Positions 1-7,208 of a DNA stretch of 23,879 nt are shown one piece after another. The position numbers and the translations under genes are program-made. This stretch comes from Collinsella sp. CAG:166 (GTDB lineage: Bacteria; Actinomycetota; Coriobacteriia; Coriobacteriales; Coriobacteriaceae). The notes under the pieces were generated by a model. The model saw nothing but the letters and a program-made list of their open reading frames with translations. It searched no databases and had not been told where the DNA came from. Numbering within the stretch: the first letter of the stretch is position 1; the number at the start of each line of letters is the position of its first letter. The stretch spans positions 1 through 23,879 of the forward strand of contig FR878582.1 in assembly GCA_000434535.1 (NCBI GenBank). The letters are read 5' to 3'.

Positions 1-1
1 G

Positions 2-772
2 AGCGTCGAGATGATCTCAAATGCCATCGCCGAGATGCGTACATACGGCGAAGGCTTCATCATCGCCGACCAGGCGCCCGGACTTCTCGATATGGCAGCC
101 ATTCGCAACACAAATACCAAGATCATCCATCGCCTGCCCGATCTTTCGGACCGCGAGCTCGCCGGTCGCGCCGCCAACCTCAACGACCAACAGATCGTCG
201 AACTGGCACGCCTGTCTAAGGGCGTTGCGGCGATCTATCAGAATGACTGGGTCGAACCGGTGCTTTGCAAGATCGCCAAAGCAGAAGAAGGCGAGCGCTT
301 TACCTACAACCGTCCCATCGAAGACACCACAGACGACCAACACGATGATGCTCTTTCCGTAGCGCGCATGTTGGCATACGGCATCAGCATTGGAACCGAG
401 GCGGAACTGCATAGCATTCGCGAACGGCTCGATCGCCTCCATATCGGCGCGTCCACAAAGGTCAGTATTCTGCGCACCGCCCAAAACCCGCCCAACGAAC
501 CGTACATGACCAAGCTGGCGCCCATTATGAGCGCGCTGTTCCCCGATGTCGTCAAAACGGTCGAACGTGAGCTCAAGAGCGGCAATGAAGCCGAGCAATT
601 GACAAGAGCGGCAGAAGCGGCGCTCGGGGCTTCCATCAACCGCGAAATCGACAACCGCACCAGGCGAGTCATCATCCAGGGCATCATGACAGACATCCTG
701 TACCTGCAAATGCAAGATACCCAGGCATATTCTGATTGGCACAACTGGAACGAGAATAGCGAGGTGGGCTAA
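2..772 (+). CDS. HerA/DUF87-type ATPase, C-terminal part (5' end outside window)
   Basis: This is the last ~256 residues of a larger protein. The frame is open to the window edge (S-V-E-M-I-S), so the first ATG at 11 is internal. Residues near the start, GEGFIIADQAPGLLD followed by IRNTNTKIIHRLPD and later GVAAIYQNDW..PVLCK, are the pattern I know from the C-terminal half of HerA/FtsK-like DUF87 ATPases. There the IADQ stretch is the sensor strand after Walker B, and the RNTNTKI..R.P segment follows it. Walker A and B themselves lie upstream and cannot be checked. The last ~150 residues are helical and charged, with no clear family. The stop overlaps the next start by one base (TAATG), so the ATPase and the downstream nuclease are probably translated together. 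Codon use is more A/T-tolerant than in asnS or tuf. ATPase class is fairly sure; its biological role is inference. Confidence 0.75.
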   Translation, partial: SVEMISNAIAEMRTYGEGFIIADQAPGLLDMAAIRNTNTKIIHRLPDLSDRELAGRAANLNDQQIVELARLSKGVAAIYQNDWVEPVLCKIAKAEEGERFTYNRPIEDTTDDQHDDALSVARMLAYGISIGTEAELHSIRERLDRLHIGASTKVSILRTAQNPPNEPYMTKLAPIMSALFPDVVKTVERELKSGNEAEQLTRAAEAALGASINREIDNRTRRVIIQGIMTDILYLQMQDTQAYSDWHNWNENSEVG

Positions 773-1476
773 TGAAGTTTAAGCTGATGGAGTTCAAGCA
801 AATGAAAGTCGACGAACCCAAACCAGGCGATAAACTTGGGTTCAATCCCGATAAGCTCATTGGCCCCGAATCAAAGGAAACCAAAGCAGAAGTTAGCGAT
901 ATCGACCGCACGGACTCCATCAATCCTGACAAATTGATTATGTCCTCGGTGGAATCGTGCGATTATCCTTCGAGCTATAAGGAGAGGCTGGACCGTACAC
1001 CGAGCATGGATAATCCCCATGGCAAATGGTCGGGCGATCGAGGGGAATCGATGTTTATTCCCGCAGTCGATAGGGTTCGCGAGATTCTTCGAAACAAAGG
1101 TCTTGAGGGCATCAATTACAAGGATGGAATTCCTGACTTCAACCCCATCTCTGAAGCGAAAGTAACCATACAAGGCATGAGCCAGCATAGGCTTTCGCAG
1201 ATGGGCGAGAACGGCGAGCGCATTGTCGGCAACTATGAAAAGGCAGACATTGAATGCGCAAAAGCTTGGAACCTTGAGCAACGCGATGGCAAAGATGATT
1301 GGACGCACCAGGATGTCAAGAAATGGCGCGAGACAAATGAGTACACCTGGCACGAGCACAATGATATGAAGACGTGCTCTCTTGTTCCGACCGAAGTTCA
1401 CAAGGTGTGCAGCCATCTCGGCGGCGTAAGCGAAATCAAAAACATACTGAATCAGATTGGCGGCTTCGATGACTAA
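772..1476 (+). CDS. WHH/HNH-superfamily nuclease, probable polymorphic-toxin-like effector
   Basis: This is a 234-residue protein with no signal peptide or membrane segment. The C-terminal ~150 residues look like a toxin nuclease domain: G-K-W-S-G-D-R-G-E-S at 84-93, G-I-N-Y-K-D-G-I-P-D-F at 113-123, then W193-H194-E-H196 and L-V-P..V-H210....H215-L-G-G. That spacing matches the WHH branch of the HNH/endonuclease VII fold, found as the tip of many bacterial polymorphic toxins; His194, His196, His210 and His215 are the likely metal or catalytic residues. The N-terminal ~60 residues carry two copies of N-P-D-K-L-I (25-30 and 51-56), possibly a docking or delivery tag. The start overlaps the upstream ATPase stop and has a weak GAGGTG site. 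The 3' end overlaps the small downstream gene, the usual toxin-immunity arrangement. DNA or RNA cleavage is inferred from the family. Confidence 0.72.
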   Translation: MKFKLMEFKQMKVDEPKPGDKLGFNPDKLIGPESKETKAEVSDIDRTDSINPDKLIMSSVESCDYPSSYKERLDRTPSMDNPHGKWSGDRGESMFIPAVDRVREILRNKGLEGINYKDGIPDFNPISEAKVTIQGMSQHRLSQMGENGERIVGNYEKADIECAKAWNLEQRDGKDDWTHQDVKKWRETNEYTWHEHNDMKTCSLVPTEVHKVCSHLGGVSEIKNILNQIGGFDD

Positions 1477-1837
1477 CGGCATGAATCTGTGGGGCAGGGT
1501 TTTCTCGCTCCCCGTCTATTACGAGTGTGACTCGGACCAAGACGTCCTCGAGATTCAAAAGGAAGCAAAGGACGCCCTGCTTGCAAGCTGGGATACCGTT
1601 GAGGACAGCAAGGAAGCGATCGAAGATTATTGCCTCGAAAGAGACGGCGATCAGATCGAGAGTCCCATTACGAACATTTTTAGATACGTTATTCCGACCA
1701 GCATTGTGGCACTTCGAAGCGACGATGCTCGCAAAGCGGCGCTCATGTGCAACTATCGCTTTGACCCCGAACATGGGCTTGCTGCGGTATTTGAAAACGA
1801 AAAACTTACAGCCGTCGTCCCCCAAGACGAGCTCTAG
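1469..1837 (+). CDS. Small acidic protein, probable immunity partner of the WHH nuclease
   Basis: This is a 122-residue, strongly acidic protein with no signal peptide or membrane segment. I chose ATG 1469, which overlaps the nuclease stop by 8 bases. A TTG at 1457 and an ATG at 1481 are alternatives, and none has a strong Shine-Dalgarno, which fits translational coupling. The C-terminal half (FRYVIPTSIVALR, then CNYRFDPEHGLAAVF) has the D-x-E-H-G-L feature I associate with DUF6985-like small proteins, often found as putative immunity genes; I am not certain of that family. The assignment rests mostly on position, small size, acidity and overlap with a nuclease gene. It is followed at once by a strong terminator, so it closes the block. 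Confidence 0.6.
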   Translation: MTNGMNLWGRVFSLPVYYECDSDQDVLEIQKEAKDALLASWDTVEDSKEAIEDYCLERDGDQIESPITNIFRYVIPTSIVALRSDDARKAALMCNYRFDPEHGLAAVFENEKLTAVVPQDEL

Positions 1838-1861
1838 GCCAGCCACAAGCACCCGGATAAC

Positions 1862-1910
1862 AAAAACTGAGGTCGTCCCAATACAACATCGGGGCGGCCT
1901 CAGTTTTGTT
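1862..1910. terminator. Bidirectional rho-independent terminator
   Basis: Arms 1863-1879 (AAAACTGAGGTCGTCCC) and 1891-1907 pair over 17 positions with two G-T wobbles around an 11-base loop. The A-run on one side and T-run on the other suit termination in both directions, between the convergent immunity and sotB-like genes. Confidence 0.85.
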
Positions 1911-1947
1911 ATACGCATGCCCGCTGCGCATCCTCTCCCCCAAAATA

Positions 1948-2014
1948 AGTTGCGGTGGAATAGTTCCTGCTTGGGCCTTCAGAGGCCTTAAACAGGAACT
2001 ATTCCACCGCAACT
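1948..2014. repeat. Palindromic intergenic element, copy 1
   Basis: A perfect 22-bp inverted repeat (1948-1969 and 1993-2014) is built on TGCGGTGGAATAGTTCC. The 23-base loop has its own small stem (GGCCT 1974-1978 with AGGCC 1983-1987), so the whole unit can form a cruciform. It sits 15 bases past the sotB-like stop. A second copy lies at 6092-6152 just past the esterase stop. Confidence 0.85.
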
Positions 2015-2029
2015 GATGAGGGAACGTGA

Positions 2030-3226
2030 TTAGGCAACGGGCTTTGCGCGACGGATGGCCGGGAACATTACCGTGATGGCGAGGATGACACCCACGGCGG
2101 CGATTGCGCCACCCGCGCAGCCGATCCAGGCGATACCGGGACCCGAAACCACGGCGCCGCCGATCGCAGTACCCGTGCCGATACCCAGATTGAACAGGCC
2201 CGAGAAGATCGACATGGCGACAGCCGACGAGTCCGCCGGCGTGTGCTTGATGAGCTCGGCCTGAAACGCCACGTTAAAGGCCGTGGCGCAGCAACCCCAC
2301 AGCGCGCAAACGCCAAGAACCGCGGCGAGCGACGACGCGGCAGGACCCATGAGCAGCAGGGCCACCGGCACGCCGGAGAGCGTAATCGCGAGGAACGGGA
2401 AGCGGTGCCCATCGAACAGTCGGCCGAATAGCCAGCTTCCGAGCAGACCAGAGCAGCCGAACGCCGTCAGCGTCATAGTGATGGCGCTTGCGTCGACATG
2501 CGCGACCTGAGCCAGGAAAGGCTCGATATAGCTATAGCCCGTGTAATAGCCAGTTGCCATGAACACCGTGACCGCATAGAGCGCGATCAGTAACGGGTTC
2601 TTGAGCAGCTCGGGCAGTTGCTTGACGGTAAAGCGCTCGCCCGCCGGCATGGTTGGAAACACGGTCGCCTGGTAGACGACCGCGACAGCAGACAGTGCTC
2701 CGACCACGGCAAACGTCATACGCCAGCCCACGGCCAGGCCAATGGCGCGGCCGAGCGGCAGGCCGAAGATCTGTGCGATGGAAGAGCCCGTGGCGATCAT
2801 GCTGATGGCGAGCGCCCCGTGGCGTGTGTCAACCAGGCGCGACGCCATAATCGAGGCGACCGACCAGAACACGGCATGTGCGCAAGCGACCACCAGGCGC
2901 GCGCAGACCAGGATGGGATAGGTGGGCGCCACGGCGGACAGGAACTGGCCCAGCGAGAACACGGCGAGCACGCCCAGCAGCATCCGCTTGAACTCGAAAC
3001 GCGAAGCGAACACCATGAGCGGCAACGACAGCAGCATGACGCCCCAGGCATAGACCGAGATCATGATGCCCGCCTGGGCCTCGGTGAGCGAGAACGACGC
3101 GGCGATATCAGTCAAAAGGCCGATGGGCATAAACTCCGACGTGTTGAACACGAACGCACAGCAGGTGAGCCCGACGAGCGGGAGCCACTGCCTGAGTGAG
3201 ATGCCATCTTGCCTTGCCTGACTCAT
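2030..3226 (-). CDS. sotB: SotB-like sugar efflux transporter (MFS)
   Basis: This is a 398-residue, very hydrophobic protein with the length and 12-helix pattern of MFS drug:H+ antiporter-1 exporters. The match to E. coli SotB (YdeA) that I recall is strong along the whole length: FNTSEFMPIGLLTDIA in helix 1, then VYAWGVMLLSLPL, ACAHAVFWSVA, SMIATGSSIAQIFGLPLGR, GYYTGYSYIEPF and IFSGLFNLGIG. SotB exports arabinose and IPTG-like sugars; the substrate here is unknown. I chose ATG 3226 because GGAG lies nine bases upstream and a promoter at 3260-3289 gives a short leader. The upstream TTG at 3241 in the same frame lies inside that GGAG region. It is a single-gene unit ending at the palindrome and the bidirectional terminator. 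Confidence 0.85.
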   Translation of the reverse strand: MSQARQDGISLRQWLPLVGLTCCAFVFNTSEFMPIGLLTDIAASFSLTEAQAGIMISVYAWGVMLLSLPLMVFASRFEFKRMLLGVLAVFSLGQFLSAVAPTYPILVCARLVVACAHAVFWSVASIMASRLVDTRHGALAISMIATGSSIAQIFGLPLGRAIGLAVGWRMTFAVVGALSAVAVVYQATVFPTMPAGERFTVKQLPELLKNPLLIALYAVTVFMATGYYTGYSYIEPFLAQVAHVDASAITMTLTAFGCSGLLGSWLFGRLFDGHRFPFLAITLSGVPVALLLMGPAASSLAAVLGVCALWGCCATAFNVAFQAELIKHTPADSSAVAMSIFSGLFNLGIGTGTAIGGAVVSGPGIAWIGCAGGAIAAVGVILAITVMFPAIRRAKPVA

Positions 3227-3259
3227 ATATAACGTCTCCAATCATTTTGAGCGGAGGCG

Positions 3260-3289
3260 ATTATATAGCAACGGCCCCGCATCCGTCAG
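3260..3289 (-). promoter_or_regulatory. Candidate promoter of the sotB-like gene
   Basis: Reading the - strand, a consensus TATAAT (3265-3260) has CTGACG (3289-3284) 18 bases upstream. Transcription would start near 3253, about 27 bases before the chosen ATG. The -35 box lies inside the loop of the hairpin that follows feoAB. Confidence 0.5.
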
Positions 3290-3306
3290 CAACAGATGCG
3301 GGGCCG
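3272..3306 (-). terminator. GC-rich hairpin downstream of feoAB
   Basis: A perfect 12-bp stem (3272-3283 CGGCCCCGCATC with 3295-3306) has an 11-base loop, 41 bases past the feoAB stop. The T-run on the - strand is poor (TTGCTAT), so termination may be leaky. It overlaps the sotB-like promoter. Confidence 0.5.
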
Positions 3307-3347
3307 AAAACAATTCGATACACAGAGGTTGCGCCGTCAATAAATAA

Positions 3348-5708
3348 CTAAGCCAACCCCAGCAATATGCCCGCCGAATGCACGACAAACGCCACGATCC
3401 AGGCGACCGTCACTTGAAACGCGAACACGGCAACGGCGTAGCGCGCGCCCAGCTCGCTCTTGACGGCGCCGATGGACGCCACGCACGGCGGGTACAGCAG
3501 CGTAAAGACCAGGAACACGTAGGCGGTAAACGGCGAAAACATGGCTGACAGTGCCGCGGGAGAGGTTGCGCCCAAAAGCACCGTGAGCGTCGAGATGACG
3601 CTCTCCTTGGCAATGAGTCCGGTGACGAGCGCCGTCGAGGCGCGCCAGTCGCCAAAGCCGAGCGGGGCCAACACCGGCGCGATGATGCTGCCGAGGCCCG
3701 CAAGCAGGCTTTGCGACTGGTCGGCGACCACGTTAAAGCGGATATCGAACGTCTGCAGGAACCAGATGACCACCGTAGCGGCAAAGATAATGGTAAAGGC
3801 CTTGGTGATGAAGTCCTTGGCCTTATCCCATGCCAGCATCACCGTCGTCTTGACGCTCGGCAGGCGGTAATTGGGAAGCTCCATGATAAACGGCACCGGG
3901 TCGCCCTTAAATGCCGTGCGGTTGAGCACCAAAGCCGCGATGCAGCCGACCACGATACCGATCAGATAGAGCGAGACCATGGCGGGGACCGTCGCCTGCG
4001 GGAAAAACGCCCCGCACAGCAAGCCGTAAACAGGCAACTTGGCTGAACAGCTCATAAACGGCGTGAGCATGACCGTCATCTTGCGGTCGTGCTCGGATGG
4101 GAGCGTACGGGTCGACATGATAGCCGGCACGGTGCAGCCAAAACCGACGAGCATGGGCACGAAGCTGCGGCCCGACAGGCCAAAGCGACGCAGCACTTTA
4201 TCCATGACAAAGGCCACGCGCGCCATGTAGCCGGAGTCTTCCAAGATGGAGAGGAACAAGAAAAGCACGACGATAATCGGCAGGAAGGTCAGTACACTAC
4301 CCACACCCGTAAGCACGCCGTCGACAGCCAGTGAGCGCACCACGTCGTTGGTACCGAACGCCTTGAGGCCCGCATCGACCGAGGCGATGATGGTAGCGAT
4401 ACCGTCCTCCATGAGTCCCTGCAACGCCGCGCCGATCACGCCAAACGTCAGCCAAAAGACGAGGCCCATGATCACCAGAAACGCCGGAATGGCTGTGTAA
4501 CGACCTGTCAGGATGCGGTCAATCTTGACGGAGCGCACGTGCTCGCGGCTCTCGTGCGGCTTGACGACGCAGCGCCCGCACACGTCGCCGATAAAGCTAA
4601 AACGCATATCGGCCAGCGCAGATAGGCGGTCGGTGCCGGCCTCGCCTTCCATCTGGGTAATGATGTGCTCGATAGCGTCGAGCTCATTGCGATCCAGGTG
4701 AAGCGCCTCGGTTACCAGCTCATCGCCCTCGACCAGCTTGGTCGCCGCAAAGCGCACCGGGATGTGCGCCGTCACGGCATGGTCCTCGATCAGGTTAGCA
4801 ATACCGTGGATGCAGCGATGCAGCGCACCGCCGTCCGGGCCGTCGGGCGCACAAAAGTCCAGGCGACCAGGGCGCTCGCGGAACCGCGCCACGTGCAGGG
4901 CGTGGTCCACCAACTCGCCGATACCCTCGTTGCGGGCAGCGCTAATGGGAACAACGGGCACGCCCAACAGGCTCTCGAGCAGGTTGACGTCCACGGCGCC
5001 GCCGTTGGCGGTCACCTCGTCCATCATGTTGAGCGCGATGACCATGGGGCGGTCGAGCTCCATAAGCTGTAGCGTCAGGTACAGGTTGCGTTCGATATTG
5101 GTGGCGTCGATGATGTCGATGATGGCGTCGGGGTTTTCGTCAAGGATGAATTGACGGCTCACGATCTCTTCGCCCGTGTACGGCGACAGCGAATAGATGC
5201 CAGGCAGGTCGGTAACGCTTGCCTCGGGGTGGTTGCGGATGGTGCCATCTTTGCGGTCGACCGTCACGCCGGGAAAGTTACCGACGTGCTGGTTGGAGCC
5301 CGTCAGCTGGTTGAATAACGTGGTCTTGCCGCAGTTTTGGTTGCCGGCGAGGGCAAAGTGCAGCGGCGCGCCCTCGGGCACGGCCGTCTTTGCCGCACGG
5401 GGCGAATACGTCCCCTCGCCCAGGGCCGGATGCTCCGTCGTGCCGATTGCGGCGTTAGCGCGCGGACCCGTATCGGTGTCGTGAATACCCACGAGCTCGA
5501 TGCGAGCGGCATCGTCCTTGCGCAGTGTCAACTCGTAGCCACGCAGGCGGATCTCGAGCGGATCGCCCATGGGGGCGTACTTCATCATGGTGACTTCGGT
5601 GCCCGGCGTTAGACCCATGTCCAAAATATGCTGTCGGAGTGCCTGATCGTCCGATGCCACCGATGCGACAACGGCGTCCTTTCCAATCTCGAGTGTATCG
5701 AGCTTCAC
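3348..5708 (-). CDS. feoB: FeoA-FeoB fusion, ferrous iron transporter
   Basis: This 786-residue protein imports Fe2+ across the cytoplasmic membrane. Residues ~1-75 are a FeoA (SH3-like) domain, starting at V-K-L-D-T-L-E-I-G. A linker follows, then the FeoB G domain: G1 GNQNCGKTT (122-130), G2 GVTVD (147-151), G3 DLPG (167-170), G4 NMMD (227-230) and G5 SAARNEG (255-261). From ~407 comes the membrane part with the two Gate motifs and their cysteines, GFGCTVPAIM (521-530) and FMSCSAKLP (550-558). I chose GTG 5708 because GGGGGAGG lies nine bases upstream and the FeoA domain begins exactly there. The 40 further in-frame residues upstream do not resemble FeoA and would be translated from the leader and operator. 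Fused FeoAB is common in Actinobacteria and Firmicutes. Regulation by iron is likely through the boxes at 5751-5784. Confidence 0.95.
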   Translation of the reverse strand: MKLDTLEIGKDAVVASVASDDQALRQHILDMGLTPGTEVTMMKYAPMGDPLEIRLRGYELTLRKDDAARIELVGIHDTDTGPRANAAIGTTEHPALGEGTYSPRAAKTAVPEGAPLHFALAGNQNCGKTTLFNQLTGSNQHVGNFPGVTVDRKDGTIRNHPEASVTDLPGIYSLSPYTGEEIVSRQFILDENPDAIIDIIDATNIERNLYLTLQLMELDRPMVIALNMMDEVTANGGAVDVNLLESLLGVPVVPISAARNEGIGELVDHALHVARFRERPGRLDFCAPDGPDGGALHRCIHGIANLIEDHAVTAHIPVRFAATKLVEGDELVTEALHLDRNELDAIEHIITQMEGEAGTDRLSALADMRFSFIGDVCGRCVVKPHESREHVRSVKIDRILTGRYTAIPAFLVIMGLVFWLTFGVIGAALQGLMEDGIATIIASVDAGLKAFGTNDVVRSLAVDGVLTGVGSVLTFLPIIVVLFLFLSILEDSGYMARVAFVMDKVLRRFGLSGRSFVPMLVGFGCTVPAIMSTRTLPSEHDRKMTVMLTPFMSCSAKLPVYGLLCGAFFPQATVPAMVSLYLIGIVVGCIAALVLNRTAFKGDPVPFIMELPNYRLPSVKTTVMLAWDKAKDFITKAFTIIFAATVVIWFLQTFDIRFNVVADQSQSLLAGLGSIIAPVLAPLGFGDWRASTALVTGLIAKESVISTLTVLLGATSPAALSAMFSPFTAYVFLVFTLLYPPCVASIGAVKSELGARYAVAVFAFQVTVAWIVAFVVHSAGILLGLA

Positions 5709-5750
5709 GTCCGTGTTCCTCCCCCGGCGCCCACAGGGCGTTGTATTTAT

Positions 5751-5784
5751 GTTCACCATGGCTAACCGTTTGCCATGGCTAACC
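5751..5784 (-). promoter_or_regulatory. Two tandem candidate metalloregulator boxes upstream of feoAB
   Basis: CCATGGCTAACC occurs twice with a 17-bp period (5756-5767 and 5773-5784). The inner window 5768-5783 (GTTTGCCATGGCTAAC) is a palindrome with one mismatched pair; 5751-5766 is a looser copy. On the - strand each contains GGTTAGCC, which is also the core of the DtxR/IdeR box as I know it (TTAGGTTAGSCTAACCTAA). A possible -10, TAAAAT, lies just upstream at 5791-5786, so bound repressor would block transcription. The operator identity is inferred. Confidence 0.5.
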
Positions 5785-5875
5785 AATTTTAAGCTTACAT
5801 GATAGCGTGAACACACAACGACGTTCAATCAGCAGATTGGCGCAATGGGGACAGGCAGGAGAGTTCAAGGGCCAT

Positions 5876-6061
5876 AGTTTCCCGATGAGGCCTCTCGGGG
5901 AAACTACATCCCAGAATTCTGGCTCGAAACGGGATATGGTTTCCCAAACAGGCCTCTTACGGAAAATGCATCCCGGAATCCCCACTCGAAACGGGACGCA
6001 CTTTCCCAGTCGAGGCCCTATGGGAAACTGCGTCCCACCTTGAAAGGCAAAACTGGAACGC
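5876..6061. repeat. Tandem array, three 62-bp units, each with a hairpin
   Basis: Units start at 5876, 5938 and 6000, exactly 62 bp apart, with a partial fourth from 6062. Each has T-T-T-C-C-C or close, an AGGCC core, a reverse-complementary GGGAAAC-like arm, an A-T-C-C-C or G-T-C-C-C, and most end in CTCGAAACGGGA. The third hairpin is best formed: 5993-6008 pairs with 6021-6036 with a single mismatch in 16. The first pairs TAGTTTCCC with GGGAAACTA perfectly. The copies differ at many positions, so the array is not recent. Confidence 0.8.
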
Positions 6062-6091
6062 AGTTTCCGGGCGGGGCATCAAAAACGAAGT

Positions 6092-6152
6092 TGCGGTGGA
6101 ATAGTTCCTGGATGGGCTGGTTGATGCCCCAGATCGGAACTATTTCACCGCA
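6092..6152. repeat. Palindromic intergenic element, copy 2
   Basis: TGCGGTGGAATAGTTCC (6092-6108) pairs with 6136-6152, with one G-T wobble. An inner GGGC/GCCC stem (6114-6117, 6126-6129) lies in the loop. The outer arms match copy 1 at 1948-2014; the loop does not. It starts 31 bases past the esterase stop. Confidence 0.8.
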
Positions 6153-6182
6153 AGTTATTGAAGGGCTGGGATGCCGGGACTC

Positions 6183-7082
6183 TTACAGATGGCGCTCCAG
6201 GAAGCGGAAGGCTAGGCGAATCCAAGGGCGGACCGCCACCTGCTTGTCCTCGTTGTCGACCGCGGTGTTGGCGTTGCCGAGCGAAAGGCCGTGACCACCC
6301 TGGTCGAAGACGTGCATCTCGCATGCAACGCCCTCCTCGGCCATGCGCTGCGCAAACGGGTATACCTGCGCGATCGGCGCCGTCTTGTCGTCGGACACGC
6401 CCCACACAAAGGTCGGTGGCATCTGACGCGAAACATGCGTGGTGGGGCAGATGTCGGCCAGATGCTCGTCAGTTGCCTCGCCGCCCGTCACCATCGACAG
6501 GTAGTCGTCGAGCAAATCGCGTCCCGTCTTGCCGCCCGTCTTGGGCACGCGCAAGTCAATGCGCGGATCGCGCGTCTGCATGTCGCGCACATAGGCAAAG
6601 TCGAGCAATGGATAGCCCAGCACCACGGCATCGGGACGAATGTCGTCCGCGCGCGCCCCTGCCAGGCCCGCGAAGGGACCAGTCTTCCATTGCGTTGCCA
6701 ACGAAGCGCAGATCATGCCGCCCGCCGAGAATCCCACGACGCACACGCGCTTAGGATCGACATGCCACTCGTCGGCGTTGGCGCGCACCGTGGCGACCAT
6801 CTTGGCAAGATCTGCCTGGGGGTGCGGAAAGCTCACGTCACCCGTAGAACTCGTCACATAGTTGAGCACAAAGGCCTGGTAGCCGCGGTCCAAAAACGCA
6901 AACGCCACCGGGTCCTGCTCGTGCGGAGCGATATGCGTAAACCCGCCTCCGCCGCAGATGATCACCGCGGGGCGGCGGCCATTCGGTTTATCGGGCAGCG
7001 GCTCGGCACCCAAATACGTAAAGGTCGCCGGATATTCCTCGGTCGGCTCCTCGCCCCACAGCGCATGGTTCTCGACAATCAT
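6183..7082 (-). CDS. Alpha/beta-hydrolase, acetyl-esterase/lipase-like
   Basis: This is a 299-residue cytosolic esterase-like enzyme with no signal peptide. The oxyanion segment is C-G-G-G-G-F-T-H (43-50) in place of the usual HGGG. The nucleophile elbow is G-F-S-A-G-G with Ser119. The acid is probably in W-G-V-S-D-D (Asp231 or Asp232), and the histidine is in Q-G-G-H-G (His264). This layout matches the Aes/xylan-acetylesterase-like group (BD-FAE, DLH-like), which removes acetyl or other short acyl groups from sugars. I chose ATG 7082 because AAGGGAG precedes it by five bases. The frame is open 69 codons further upstream, but that stretch has no family signal and crosses the divergent promoter region. 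It is divergent from the PTS EIIA gene. The substrate is unknown. Confidence 0.82.
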   Translation of the reverse strand: MIVENHALWGEEPTEEYPATFTYLGAEPLPDKPNGRRPAVIICGGGGFTHIAPHEQDPVAFAFLDRGYQAFVLNYVTSSTGDVSFPHPQADLAKMVATVRANADEWHVDPKRVCVVGFSAGGMICASLATQWKTGPFAGLAGARADDIRPDAVVLGYPLLDFAYVRDMQTRDPRIDLRVPKTGGKTGRDLLDDYLSMVTGGEATDEHLADICPTTHVSRQMPPTFVWGVSDDKTAPIAQVYPFAQRMAEEGVACEMHVFDQGGHGLSLGNANTAVDNEDKQVAVRPWIRLAFRFLERHL

Positions 7083-7208
7083 ATGTGCTCCCTTCGCGCA
7101 AATTAAGCGCCCTTGTTTTTTGCCTTCAAGCGTACCCCACTTGAACCCGTGGCGCAGAAACACTCCGGCAATAAGTTTCCCTTCAACTGATATATCACAT
7201 AATCCCAG

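Larger units (their letters stand above)
5709..6182. other. 474-bp non-coding region between the esterase 3' end and feoAB
   Basis: I find no convincing gene here. From feoAB outward it holds the feoAB Shine-Dalgarno and leader, the two operator boxes, a GGGGACAGGC word at 5847-5856 like the loops of the hairpin family seen elsewhere, the 62-bp tandem hairpin array, and palindrome copy 2. Open frames across it are short and run through the hairpins. Confidence 0.7.

Noticed and set aside
5709..5828. 40-residue N-terminal extension of FeoAB
   Set aside because: A strong Shine-Dalgarno sits before GTG 5708, the FeoA domain begins there, and the extension would cover the operator boxes.
5876..6061. 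CRISPR array
   Set aside because: The repeats are imperfect along their whole length with no conserved-repeat/unique-spacer alternation, and no cas genes are present.
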